A DNA stretch of 19,134 bases from Lutibacter sp. (GCA_030599055.1 JAUVOS010000012.1:1-19134); one strand, 5' to 3'. Counted from the first letter of the stretch, positions 7,998 to 16,058 are shown. Notes: a model not told the origin generated them from the letters alone. Numbers and translations are program-made.

Positions 7998-9392
7998 ATG
8001 AACTCTTTTATCAAACTCAAATTATCAGTAATATTTGTAAGCTTTTTCTTAATAGCGGGCAGTTTAAATGCTAAAGCTCAAAACTCACAAGAGTACAGTA
8101 ACCAAGAACAAGAATGCAATATTAAATACAATCTCTTTAGAGCAGATTTTAAGAGTAAAAATTATGATAAAGCTTATGACGCTTGGTTGTGGACATTCGA
8201 AAATTGTCCAAAACTTTCAATAAACATCTACAAAAATGGGTTAACTATGGCTGAAGACAAGTTTGAGAAAGCAAGTGAAACTGAAAAAGTTGCTGTCAGA
8301 AAACTAATCGAAAGAATCTATGTTCAACGATTAGAGTATTTCCCAGATGATAAACCCGCTAAAATGTATAGTGAATACGCCATGTTTATGAACGAAGCCG
8401 GTTGTCCAGAAACTAAAGTATTTGGTCTTTTACAAAAATCCTATGACATAAACCCTCAAAAAATGGGCGTAAAAGCAATTTTTAAATATTTTGAAGGTGT
8501 AATTGAAAGAAATAAAGATACCAATATACAAGGTATTTTTGATATGCACGATAACTTGTTAGATGCCGTCAATAAAAAAATTGATCTTTTTTCAAAAGAA
8601 GTTGATAAGCTTAGAGAAGTTGAAGAATCCGGTGAAGAATTAACAAAAAGACAAACTTATTTGAAAAAAGCGTATAGCACCAATTTAAAAGGTCTTGGAA
8701 AAGTAGAAGGTGGTTTAGGTGCCATGTTAGAAAAATATGCTACTTGTGATAGATTGATTCCTTTATATGAAAAAGATTTTAATGCAAATTCTAATAATGT
8801 TGTTTGGTTAAAACGTAGTGTTTCTCGTCTTTACAACAAAGGATGTACAAATGGTACTTTCTATGACAAAATGGTAGAAAAATATGTAAATGCCGATCCT
8901 TCATCTGATGCCTATGTATTCTACGCAGGGATGTTGATGAAAAAAGGAAATGAAACAAAAGCCTTAGATTATTTTAAAAGAGCAGTTGATTTAGAAACTG
9001 ACAACTATAAAAAAGCAAAGTATTTATATACCATCGCTCAAATGATGAAAAACAAAGGTCGTTTTGGAGAAGCAAGAAGCTATGCATATAGAGCTGTTGA
9101 AGCACGACCAAGTTTAGGAAAAGCCTATTTATTAGTAGCGAGTATGTATGCAAAAAGCGCTAAATCTTGTGGTACCGATGTATTCGGAACTCGTATGGTC
9201 TATCAAGCAGCTCTTGCTAAAGCACGTAGAGCAAAAGCAATTGACCCAAGTATTGCATCTATTGCACAAAAACACATTAATAGTTATGCTTCAAAAGCAC
9301 CTTCCACGGAAGATGTATTCAATGAAGGGAAACAATCAGGCTCCTTACACAGAATTGGATGTTGGATCGGTGAAAGTGTTAGAATACCTTAA
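7998..9392 (+). CDS. Exported tetratricopeptide repeat protein
   Basis: A 464-residue protein with an N-terminal signal peptide (about residues 1-27, ending SLNAKAQN), so it acts in the periplasm or at the outer membrane. TPR-like helical pairs are clearest in the C-terminal half, for instance VFYAGMLMKKGNETKALDYF and the following YTIAQMMKNKGRFGEARSYA and AYLLVASMYAKS, at about residues 310-400. A lysine- and glutamate-rich segment near residues 190-225 may be a coiled coil. The end IGCWIGESVRIP resembles the C-terminus of flavobacterial relatives as I remember them, so I do not read the overlapping frame at 9148-9429 as a frameshifted tail. It sits 18 bases after the barrel gene and 69 before lptC. 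Function is unknown; a scaffold role in outer-membrane biogenesis is inferred. Confidence 0.85.
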   Translation: MNSFIKLKLSVIFVSFFLIAGSLNAKAQNSQEYSNQEQECNIKYNLFRADFKSKNYDKAYDAWLWTFENCPKLSINIYKNGLTMAEDKFEKASETEKVAVRKLIERIYVQRLEYFPDDKPAKMYSEYAMFMNEAGCPETKVFGLLQKSYDINPQKMGVKAIFKYFEGVIERNKDTNIQGIFDMHDNLLDAVNKKIDLFSKEVDKLREVEESGEELTKRQTYLKKAYSTNLKGLGKVEGGLGAMLEKYATCDRLIPLYEKDFNANSNNVVWLKRSVSRLYNKGCTNGTFYDKMVEKYVNADPSSDAYVFYAGMLMKKGNETKALDYFKRAVDLETDNYKKAKYLYTIAQMMKNKGRFGEARSYAYRAVEARPSLGKAYLLVASMYAKSAKSCGTDVFGTRMVYQAALAKARRAKAIDPSIASIAQKHINSYASKAPSTEDVFNEGKQSGSLHRIGCWIGESVRIP

Positions 9393-9461
9393 AACGGTTG
9401 GCGGTTGTCGATTAATTGAGTATCTATAAAAAGTACCTTTTGAATAATACGAAAAACCAAC

Positions 9462-10025
9462 GTGTTTAAAAACAGAGCACATATCATATTAAACAGCAGT
9501 GTTGCCCTACTAGTGGCAACACTGTTTTTTTCATGTACTAATGACATTAAAAAAGTACATGATTTTTTAGCAGATAAAAACCTTCCGATAGGAGTTTCAA
9601 AAAATATTTATACCGTTTATAAAGATTCCGGGAGAGTTACATCAAAAATCATAAGTCCATTAGTGCATGATTACAGCAATCGTGAAGCACATCCTTACTC
9701 CGAATTTCCCAAGGGATTACACATCACTAAATTTGAAAACAATGGTGACTCAACTACAGTAGTGAGTAATTATGCAATCACCTACTCTAAAACAGAAATT
9801 TCTGAAGTTAGAGATAATGTAGTTGTCACAAATTATGCAAAAAAATACACTTTGTACACTTCCCAACTTTTTTGGGATCAAAAACAACACTTTTTTATCA
9901 CAGAAAAGAAATTCACTTTAATAACGCCAACGGATACTCTTTATGGAACCGGATTTGAGTCAAGTGAAGAGCTCACAAACTGGCATGCTAAAGACATAAG
10001 TGGTAGCGTATATGTCGACGAATAG
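9462..10025 (+). CDS. lptC: LPS export protein LptC, lipoprotein form
   Basis: LptC is the periplasmic bridge component of the Lpt machine that passes lipopolysaccharide from the inner-membrane ABC transporter to the outer membrane. This 187-residue protein has a lipoprotein signal (lipobox FFSC, Cys25) instead of the single transmembrane anchor of E. coli LptC, as is usual in Bacteroidota. The OstA/LptC beta-jellyroll is suggested by short repeated strands with patterns such as YSEFPKGLHITKF, STTVVSNYAITYSKTEI and LYTSQLFWDQKQ, and by the family ending LYGTGFESSEELTNWHAKDISGSV. The start is a GTG: no in-frame ATG precedes the lipobox, and a stop lies in frame at 9441. It is the last gene of the coaX operon. 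A weak hairpin terminator overlaps its stop codon. Confidence 0.88.
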   Translation: MFKNRAHIILNSSVALLVATLFFSCTNDIKKVHDFLADKNLPIGVSKNIYTVYKDSGRVTSKIISPLVHDYSNREAHPYSEFPKGLHITKFENNGDSTTVVSNYAITYSKTEISEVRDNVVVTNYAKKYTLYTSQLFWDQKQHFFITEKKFTLITPTDTLYGTGFESSEELTNWHAKDISGSVYVDE

Positions 10026-10038
10026 TATTCGTTTTTTT
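10018..10038 (+). terminator. Weak hairpin terminator overlapping the lptC stop codon
   Basis: ACGAA (10018-10022) and TTCGT (10028-10032) can pair around the loop TAGTA, followed by six further T residues. The stem has only two GC pairs, so termination may be partial. The loop contains the TAG stop codon of lptC. Confidence 0.4.
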
Positions 10039-10123
10039 CAAAGACAAAACCTATTCGTTTATTCATTTAAATCACTTTAAGACTTAATTCTATTTTTTTC
10101 TTTTATTATTAAATAGATAATCG

Positions 10124-10131
10124 TACTTTTG
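10124..10131 (+). promoter_or_regulatory. -7 box of the ppiD-like gene promoter
   Basis: TACTTTTG matches TAnnTTTG exactly and lies 26 bases before the start codon. No clear TTG -33 box is present at the usual distance. Together with the hairpin after lptC, it suggests that the downstream gene has its own transcript. Confidence 0.6.
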
Positions 10132-10157
10132 CGAACTAATTTTTTAACAAAAAGAAT

Positions 10158-12278
10158 ATGGCAGTTTTATCCAAAATTAGAGATCGCTCTCTATTTTTAA
10201 TAATCATAATTGGTATGGCGCTCTTTGCTTTTGTAGCTAGCCCAAAAGATATTGTTAACTTTTTTAAGTCTGACAAAACAAATTTTGTGGGAAGTATAAA
10301 TGGTGAAGACATCTCCAGAGAAGAATTTACAACACAAATAAAGGCTTTTAAATCTCAAAGATCAACAATAAATGATTCTCAAGCCAGTAAAGCAGTTTGG
10401 GATAATTTAACAAGCGAAAAGATTTACTCATCTCAGTTATATAAGGCTGGTATCGTGGTTGGTGAAAAAGATATATGGGAAGCTTTAATCAATGATAATT
10501 CGATAAAAAATAACGCTCAGTTTCAAAATGAAGCAGGCTTGTTTGATGAAGAAAGTTTGAAAGCTTATATCGCTGATTTACAAGAAGATTCTAGTGAAAA
10601 CGGCAAAACGCGTTGGGCAAGCTGGATTGGTTACGAACGTAGTCTTAAACAAAATTTAGAACGTAACGCTTATTTGAATTTAGTTAAATCAGGAATTGGT
10701 GTATCAAGTGAAGAAGGGAAACAGAATTATGAATTGAATAATACCAATCTATCAGGGAAATATGTTTTTCTTCCTTATTACACAATTCCCGATAGCACAA
10801 TTACAGTTTCTGACAGTGATATTGAAGCATATATTAACACTCATAAAAACGACTATCAAGTAAAGGCTTCTAGAGATTTACAGTACGTAATATTTGACCT
10901 TTTGGCATCAGAAGAAGATAAAGAGCTTATCAAAAAAGAATTGACAAATTTATTTGAAGATAAAGAAGAATACAGTAACGCAGCCAAAGCAAATGTCACC
11001 GTTATTGGACTCAAAAACACAGAGGATTACGTAAATTTTATCTCTGAAAATTCAGATACACCCTTTAACGATCAGTTTGTGTTTAAAAATACTTTAAACC
11101 CTCAGATAGCAGATTCTTTATTTAACTTAAAAGTAGGTGCTATTTATGGCCCTTACGAAGAAGGTGAATATTTAAAAGTTTCAAAAATTATTGAATCAAA
11201 AGATGTTCCCTCAGTGAAAGCTAGTCATATTCTAGTTGCTTATGAAGGAGCTATGCGTGCAAACCCTGAAATAAAAAGAACAAAAGAAGAAGCTGAAATT
11301 GAAGCGAATAAAATTCTTAAAACGGTAAAGAAAAGAGGCGTTGATTTCGCAGCTGAGGCAAAAATTAGTTCTGATGGTCCAAGTGCAACCAAAGGAGGTG
11401 ACTTAGGATGGTTTAAAGAAGGAAGAATGACCCCTAAATTTAATGATTGGGTTTTTTCACATAAAAAAAATGACATCGGACTCGTAGAAACCGAATTTGG
11501 TTTTCACATTATAAAAAATGTCGATTTAAAATCAGAAAAGGGACTTAAGTTAGCAAGCGTTTCAAAAATTGTACTACCATCTGAGCAAACTGAAAATCGT
11601 GTTTTTATCGAAGCTGAAACTTTTGCTGCAAATATTGCAAAAGGTCAAGACTTTACAGAATTAGCTAATGAAAACAAATACACTATTAAAAACGCACAAA
11701 AATTAGGACGTAAAGAGGATAAAATCCCCGGTTTAAAAGGAAATAATCCCTCTTTAGTTTATTGGTCATTTGATGAAGATAGAGAAATCGGCAATTCAAA
11801 ACGATTTGATATTGATAAAGCCTATGTAGTTGCACAACTTACGAATAAAGAAGCCGAAGGCTTACAATCCGTAAAAAGTGCCACAACACTAGTACGACCA
11901 AAGGTAATAATTGATAAAAAAGCAGAAATCTTTACAAAAAAATTGCAAGAAGGCAGCCTAGATGAAATTGCTGAAAGAGAAGAGATACGTGTACAAAAAA
12001 CAGGTGATGTTAGCTTTAACAATCCTAGTTCATCTGCCATAGGTAGAGAGAAAGCTGTTTTAGGCACTTTATTAGCCATGAAAGAGGGTGAGATAGTTCG
12101 CGGTATAAAAGGCAACAACGGAGTATATGCTTTAGAGTTAGTCAAAAAAACAAGTCCTAAAGAATTAGAATCTTACGAACCTTATCGTTTGGAACTTGTA
12201 AAAGCGGTAAAAAAAGACAATAATACTATTTTTAACGCTTTAAAAGAAGCTTCTGAAATTGAAGATTATAGAAACTAA
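10158..12278 (+). CDS. Membrane-anchored peptidylprolyl isomerase (PpiD/SurA-like)
   Basis: A 706-residue periplasmic folding factor anchored in the inner membrane. One transmembrane segment lies at about residues 13-28 (LFLIIIIGMALFAFVA), after a short basic cytoplasmic tail; this is the PpiD layout. A SurA-type N-terminal chaperone region follows, starting at VGSINGEDISREEF. A parvulin (PpiC) domain at about 352-452 begins VKASHILVAYEG and ends with the conserved FGFHIIKN, with the KGGDLGWFKEGRM signature between. The C-terminal part, about 250 residues, is partly alpha-helical and may form a second, degenerate isomerase-like lobe. In the family it helps nascent envelope proteins fold as they leave the Sec channel. 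It follows the lptC operon by 132 bases but has its own -7 box. Domain order makes PpiD the best match; SurA itself lacks the membrane anchor. Confidence 0.9.
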   Translation: MAVLSKIRDRSLFLIIIIGMALFAFVASPKDIVNFFKSDKTNFVGSINGEDISREEFTTQIKAFKSQRSTINDSQASKAVWDNLTSEKIYSSQLYKAGIVVGEKDIWEALINDNSIKNNAQFQNEAGLFDEESLKAYIADLQEDSSENGKTRWASWIGYERSLKQNLERNAYLNLVKSGIGVSSEEGKQNYELNNTNLSGKYVFLPYYTIPDSTITVSDSDIEAYINTHKNDYQVKASRDLQYVIFDLLASEEDKELIKKELTNLFEDKEEYSNAAKANVTVIGLKNTEDYVNFISENSDTPFNDQFVFKNTLNPQIADSLFNLKVGAIYGPYEEGEYLKVSKIIESKDVPSVKASHILVAYEGAMRANPEIKRTKEEAEIEANKILKTVKKRGVDFAAEAKISSDGPSATKGGDLGWFKEGRMTPKFNDWVFSHKKNDIGLVETEFGFHIIKNVDLKSEKGLKLASVSKIVLPSEQTENRVFIEAETFAANIAKGQDFTELANENKYTIKNAQKLGRKEDKIPGLKGNNPSLVYWSFDEDREIGNSKRFDIDKAYVVAQLTNKEAEGLQSVKSATTLVRPKVIIDKKAEIFTKKLQEGSLDEIAEREEIRVQKTGDVSFNNPSSSAIGREKAVLGTLLAMKEGEIVRGIKGNNGVYALELVKKTSPKELESYEPYRLELVKAVKKDNNTIFNALKEASEIEDYRN

Positions 12279-12303
12279 ATTTTTCTTTAATTAAAAAAAA
12301 TAT

Positions 12304-12338
12304 AAAAACCTGGCGTATTCACTTATGTCGGGTTTTTT
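12304..12338 (+). terminator. Intrinsic terminator after the ppiD-like gene
   Basis: AAAAACCTG (12304-12312) pairs with CGGGTTTTT (12329-12337), nine pairs including one T-G wobble. The T-rich right arm runs to 12338. It lies 26 bases after the stop codon. Confidence 0.7.
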
Positions 12339-12355
12339 ATTTTAATGTTTTTAAG

Positions 12356-12363
12356 TACCTTTA
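12356..12363 (+). promoter_or_regulatory. Probable -7 box of yifB
   Basis: TACCTTTA differs from TAnnTTTG only at the last base. It lies between the preceding terminator and the ATG at 12382, giving a leader of about 12 bases. Confidence 0.4.
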
Positions 12364-12381
12364 CCTTCTAAATAAAAAAAA

Positions 12382-13920
12382 ATGCTCACAAAAGTTTATG
12401 GAAGTGCCGTTTTTGGCGTAGAAGCAACTACCATCACAGTTGAAGTTAATGTAGATTCAGGAGTAGGATATCACTTAGTCGGTTTACCTGACAACGCTAT
12501 TAAAGAGAGTAACTACCGTATTGCAGCAGCCCTATTAAATAACGATTATAAAATTCCAGTAAAAAAAATAACGCTTAATATGGCACCGGCTGATATGCGA
12601 AAAGAAGGAAGTGCCTATGATTTAACCTTAGCCGTTGGCATATTGATTGCTTCTAAGCAAATAAAAGGAAATGATATTGAAAAGTATATCATCATGGGAG
12701 AACTCTCACTTGATGGAAGCCTACAGCCCTTAAGAGGCGCGCTACCTATTGCCATCAAAGCGCGTGAAGAAGGTTTTAAAGGATTTATACTACCGGCTCA
12801 AAATGCCAAAGAAGCAGCTATTGTTAATGATATTGACGTCTTTGGAATAGAGAATATCCGTCAAGTTATTGATTTTTTTGATAAAGATGTTGCACTTGAA
12901 CCGACAATAATTGATACTCGAAAAGAATTCTATAAAAGTCTTGAAAACCCTGAATTTGATTTTGCTGATGTAAAAGGGCAAGAAACCATAAAACGTTGTA
13001 TGGAAATCGCTGCTGCTGGCGGGCATAATATTATTCTAATCGGACCTCCAGGAAGTGGAAAAACTATGTTGGCAAAACGATTGCCTTCCATCTTGCCTCC
13101 AATGACTTTACAAGAAGCATTGGAAACTACAAAAATACATTCTGTAGTTGGGCGTATTGGAGCCAATGCCGGTTTGATGAGTCAAAGACCTTTTAGAAGT
13201 CCGCACCATACCATATCTGATGTAGCTTTGGTTGGTGGCGGTACCTATCCACAACCTGGTGAAATATCGATGTCGCATAATGGAGTTCTTTTTTTGGACG
13301 AATTACCCGAATTTAAACGTACCGTATTAGAAGTGATGAGACAACCTTTAGAAGATAGAGAAGTTACCATTTCGCGAGCAAAATTTACGGTAACTTATCC
13401 TTCGTCATTTATGTTAGTAGCGAGTATGAACCCTAGTCCTAGTGGTTATTTTAACGATCCTGATAGTCCGATGACTTCCTCACCGGCTGAAATGCAACGC
13501 TATTTAGGTAAAGTATCGGGTCCTCTACTCGACCGTATTGATATTCATATAGAGGTAACACCTGTTCCTTTTGAAAAATTAGCTGAAGAACGTCGTGGCG
13601 AACTCAGTAAAATAATTAGAGAACGCGTAATCGCTGCACGTGAAATTCAAACTAAAAGATTTGAAGAAAGTGAAAAAGTTCACTACAATGCACAAATGGG
13701 CGTTAAACAAATACGCAAACATTGCAAACTATCTAAGGAGTCAATGGATTTGTTAAAAACCGCTATGGAACGGCTCAATTTGTCAGCTCGCGCTTATGAT
13801 CGTATTTTAAAAGTATCACGTACTATTGCTGATTTAAGTGCTATACAAGATATTTCACCAGAGCATATTGCAGAGGCTATTCAATATAGAAGTTTGGATA
13901 GAGATGGTTGGTTGGGGTAA
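12382..13920 (+). CDS. YifB/ComM family Mg-chelatase-like AAA+ ATPase
   Basis: A 512-residue member of the YifB family. Its best-studied member, ComM, is a hexameric helicase that promotes branch migration during natural transformation. An N-terminal Lon-like (ChlI) domain covers about residues 1-170, with the family pattern VGLPDNAIKES near 33-43 and GELSLDGSLQPLRGALP near 106-122. The AAA+ core has Walker A GPPGSGKT at 221-228, Walker B LFLDELPEF at 303-311, and the sensor region DREVTISRAKFTVTYPSSFMLVASMNP. The C-terminal lid starts around GPLLDRIDIHIEV. In ComM the core is followed by a cysteine-rich segment of the CPCG type; here the corresponding residues read NPSPSGYFNDP, without cysteines, as I recall for flavobacterial relatives. 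It is monocistronic. A repeat hairpin lies 45 bases after the stop. Confidence 0.94.
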   Translation: MLTKVYGSAVFGVEATTITVEVNVDSGVGYHLVGLPDNAIKESNYRIAAALLNNDYKIPVKKITLNMAPADMRKEGSAYDLTLAVGILIASKQIKGNDIEKYIIMGELSLDGSLQPLRGALPIAIKAREEGFKGFILPAQNAKEAAIVNDIDVFGIENIRQVIDFFDKDVALEPTIIDTRKEFYKSLENPEFDFADVKGQETIKRCMEIAAAGGHNIILIGPPGSGKTMLAKRLPSILPPMTLQEALETTKIHSVVGRIGANAGLMSQRPFRSPHHTISDVALVGGGTYPQPGEISMSHNGVLFLDELPEFKRTVLEVMRQPLEDREVTISRAKFTVTYPSSFMLVASMNPSPSGYFNDPDSPMTSSPAEMQRYLGKVSGPLLDRIDIHIEVTPVPFEKLAEERRGELSKIIRERVIAAREIQTKRFEESEKVHYNAQMGVKQIRKHCKLSKESMDLLKTAMERLNLSARAYDRILKVSRTIADLSAIQDISPEHIAEAIQYRSLDRDGWLG

Positions 13921-13965
13921 GCTGATTTACGATTTGTTTGATTTTGGAATGACGATTACCACGCT

Positions 13966-14011
13966 ACCGCACGATTATATCGTGTGGTGTTGTGATAATA
14001 AAAGTAATATT
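13966..14011. repeat. Hairpin repeat, copy 1 of a direct pair
   Basis: ACCGCACGAT (13966-13975) pairs with ATCGTGTGGT (13979-13988), one pair being G-T, around a TAT loop. It is followed by GTTGT and an A-rich tail ending AAAAGTAATATT. The first 28 bases match copy 2 (14661-14688) at 24 positions, and the tail is shared with small differences. It lies between yifB and the orphan gene. No T-tract follows the hairpin, so it is not a typical terminator. Confidence 0.75.
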
Positions 14012-14083
14012 ACAATTATAGATAAACCACACGAAGGTAGTCATACTGCAAATTATTCTAAAGTTTGTAACAGAAAAAATAAT

Positions 14084-14617
14084 ATGGATTTTATTATCAT
14101 AATAGTATTTTCTACAATCATTAGTTTAATAATGATTTTTATTGGAAGGAAAAAAACTTGGCAAGATGTCACCATAAGGATATTGGGAGGCATAGTATTA
14201 TTGATGCTCATTTTTAACACAAAAAGTATCGGAAGATTTTTTTATCAAGTTTATTTTTTAGATCAAAATAATGTTGTTAAAATTCAAATAAAACCTAATA
14301 AAAATTATTATTGTTATAAAACTATTGAGCAAGAGATATTAATTAGTGATATTAATACCATCAATAGTATAACAAATATTTTAACGAATAATTTGAAACC
14401 AAAAAACGTGAAACAACCTAATTGTTCCAAATCATTTTTACTTTCATTATTTGACAGCAATGGGAAAGTATATATATATGAAATATCACAAACTTCAAAC
14501 AATGGTACTTTAATTGACGTATACTATAATAATATGTCAATGGGTGCCTTTAACTGTGATGGTTTAATGGACAGTTTGTATGAAGTTACCAATATTAATT
14601 TCTTTAAAGTTAAATAA
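14084..14617 (+). CDS. Unrecognised two-helix membrane protein
   Basis: I do not recognise this 177-residue protein. The chosen ATG gives an N-terminus MDFIIIIVFSTIISLIMIFIG, a clear transmembrane helix at residues 3-21. A short basic loop (RKKTWQD) and a second hydrophobic helix at about 32-45 (ILGGIVLLMLIFNT) follow. The rest is a polar domain rich in Asn, Ile, Lys and Tyr, with Cys residues near QPNCSKS and AFNCDG and alternating beta-like stretches such as SFLLSLFDSNGKVYIYEIS. With both helices crossing, the polar domain would face the cytoplasm. The frame is open further upstream to 13838, but that part overlaps yifB and the hairpin repeat and is probably not translated. The gene is visibly richer in A and T than yifB and lies between two copies of a direct repeat, which hints at recent acquisition. 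Its function is unknown. Confidence 0.6.
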   Translation: MDFIIIIVFSTIISLIMIFIGRKKTWQDVTIRILGGIVLLMLIFNTKSIGRFFYQVYFLDQNNVVKIQIKPNKNYYCYKTIEQEILISDINTINSITNILTNNLKPKNVKQPNCSKSFLLSLFDSNGKVYIYEISQTSNNGTLIDVYYNNMSMGAFNCDGLMDSLYEVTNINFFKVK

Positions 14618-14660
14618 TTATGATAGTATTTCAATTATGTATTCAAAAATTGATCCTGCC

Positions 14661-14707
14661 ACCGCATGTTTGTATCGTGCGGTGTTGTAAATAAAAAAAG
14701 TAATATT
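14661..14707. repeat. Hairpin repeat, copy 2 of a direct pair
   Basis: ACCGCATG (14661-14668) can pair with CGTGCGGT (14675-14682), one pair being T-G. As in copy 1 it is followed by GTTGT and an A-rich tail ending AAAGTAATATT. The differences from copy 1 (13966-14011) in the stem mostly keep pairing possible through wobble pairs. It lies 43 bases after the orphan gene. Confidence 0.75.
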
Positions 14708-14763
14708 GTTGTGACGGTATTTTATTAATTATCTCTAAAACTAACTTAGAATTTTTAGTTTTC

Positions 14764-14771
14764 TACCTTTG
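14764..14771 (+). promoter_or_regulatory. -7 box of the DUF2891 gene
   Basis: TACCTTTG matches TAnnTTTG exactly, 21 bases before the ATG at 14793. No clear TTG -33 box is seen. Confidence 0.6.
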
Positions 14772-14792
14772 TAAAAACAAATTCAAAATCTG

Positions 14793-15878
14793 ATGAAAAA
14801 AGCATTCATACTTCTTTTTATAAGCTTTCTTTTCAGTTGTCAACCCACAAATAAGATTGAAAAAGAGTCTTTTAAACCTACAAAACTGACATTAGCAATC
14901 GCTAACCAACTGGCTAACTTACCCTTAAAATGCATCGAACAAGAGTATCCTAATAAATTAGGGCAGGTTATAACGAGTGAAACTGATTTGCAAACACCCA
15001 GTAATTTACATCCGTCTTTTTACGGTTGTTTTGATTGGCATTCTGCTGTTCATGGTCACTGGTCTTTGGTAAAACTGCTCAAGAAATTTCCTGATTTAGA
15101 AAAATCTGAAAGCATTAGAGCCTTACTTCGCAAACGACTTTCAAAAGATAATATCACACAAGAAATAGCATACTTTGATAAAAAACACAACAAAACTTAT
15201 GAACGCACTTATGGTTGGGCATGGCTTTTAAAGCTAGCCGCTGAACTCCATACATGGAACGATCCATTGGCCAGAGAATTAGAAAACAACTTACAACCGC
15301 TGAGTGACCTTATTGCTAAAAAATATATGGAGTATTTACCCAAATTAAAATATCCTATTCGAGTAGGTACGCATAGCAATACAGCTTTTGGTTTGTCTTT
15401 TGCCTATGATTATGCCATAACTACAAAAGACGAAGCTTTTATTGATTTAATAAAACTACGCGCAAAAGACTTTTTTTTGAATGATGTTGGTTGTCCCATT
15501 GATTGGGAACCCAGTGGTTATGATTTTCTTTCTCCTTGTTTAGAAGAAATTGATATCATGAGAAAAGTAGTACCAAAGGAAGAATTTATAGTATGGATTA
15601 ATAAATTTTTGCCAAAAATAACTCAAAATGATTTTTATATGACCCTTGGCGAAGTTTCTGACCGAACGGATGGTCATTTAGTACATCTTGATGGTGTTAA
15701 TTTTAGTAGAGCCTGGTGTATATACGATTTAGCAAAAAATTATAAGGAATTTGATCATTTAAAAGTAGTAGCAAACGAACATATAAATTATTCTTTAGCT
15801 AATTTGGTTGATGATGATTATGAAGGAGGACATTGGTTGGCTTCTTTTGCCATCAATGCTTTAACTGAGATAGAATAA
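14793..15878 (+). CDS. DUF2891 family lipoprotein
   Basis: A 361-residue member of the DUF2891 family, whose biochemical function is not established. An N-terminal lipoprotein signal (FLFSC, Cys16) places it in the envelope. The signature FYGCFDWHSAVHGHWSLVKL (77-96) is intact, with His83, His87 and His89 in a row of conserved-looking positions. GWAWLLKLAAELHTW follows from 141, then RVGTHSNTAFGLSFAYDY, and finally the Trp-Glu-Pro-Ser-Gly segment WEPSGYDFLSPCLEE. The spacing of aromatic helices with conserved His, Asp and Glu resembles an alpha/alpha-barrel such as those of glycan-active enzymes, but this is only an impression. Length is typical for the family. It appears monocistronic, with an exact -7 box in front. 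Confidence 0.88.
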   Translation: MKKAFILLFISFLFSCQPTNKIEKESFKPTKLTLAIANQLANLPLKCIEQEYPNKLGQVITSETDLQTPSNLHPSFYGCFDWHSAVHGHWSLVKLLKKFPDLEKSESIRALLRKRLSKDNITQEIAYFDKKHNKTYERTYGWAWLLKLAAELHTWNDPLARELENNLQPLSDLIAKKYMEYLPKLKYPIRVGTHSNTAFGLSFAYDYAITTKDEAFIDLIKLRAKDFFLNDVGCPIDWEPSGYDFLSPCLEEIDIMRKVVPKEEFIVWINKFLPKITQNDFYMTLGEVSDRTDGHLVHLDGVNFSRAWCIYDLAKNYKEFDHLKVVANEHINYSLANLVDDDYEGGHWLASFAINALTEIE

Positions 15879-15917
15879 CTAAACCACTATTGACAAGGAG
15901 TCCATAGGTTTGGTTTG

Positions 15918-15985
15918 GCAGACTGAAAGTCTGCTTCGTGAAAATTTAAACACCATCAAATTCGTGGAAATTCGTGAAATTCGTG
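15918..15985. repeat. GCAGACT hairpin followed by TTCGTG repeats
   Basis: GCAGACT (15918-15924) and AGTCTGC (15928-15934) form a perfect 7-bp stem with a GAA loop, directly followed by TTCGTG at 15935. TTCGTG recurs at 15961-15966, 15971-15976 and 15980-15985, in the setting AAATTCGTG spaced 9-10 bases apart. The gap 15879-16273 that holds it contains no convincing gene. It looks like an extragenic repeat rather than a terminator, since there is no T-tract. Confidence 0.65.
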
Positions 15986-16058
15986 TCAAAATTTTTAGAA
16001 GCTAAAGAAAGATGCACTAATTCCGAAGTATAGTTTTAACTACTTTTAAAGCCAATAA

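Noticed and set aside
9148..9429. A 93-residue open frame overlapping the 3' end of the TPR gene, as a possible frameshifted C-terminus
   Set aside because: The TPR frame ends IGCWIGESVRIP, which fits the family ending as I remember it, and the other frame shows no TPR pattern.
13838..14083. N-terminal extension of the orphan gene, overlapping yifB
   Set aside because: It would be translated from the yifB 3' end and through the hairpin repeat; a hydrophobic N-terminal helix begins naturally at the ATG at 14084.
14084..14617. The orphan membrane protein as a toxin, immunity or defence component
   Set aside because: No partner gene, conserved motif or defence neighbourhood is visible; repeat flanking alone does not justify the call.
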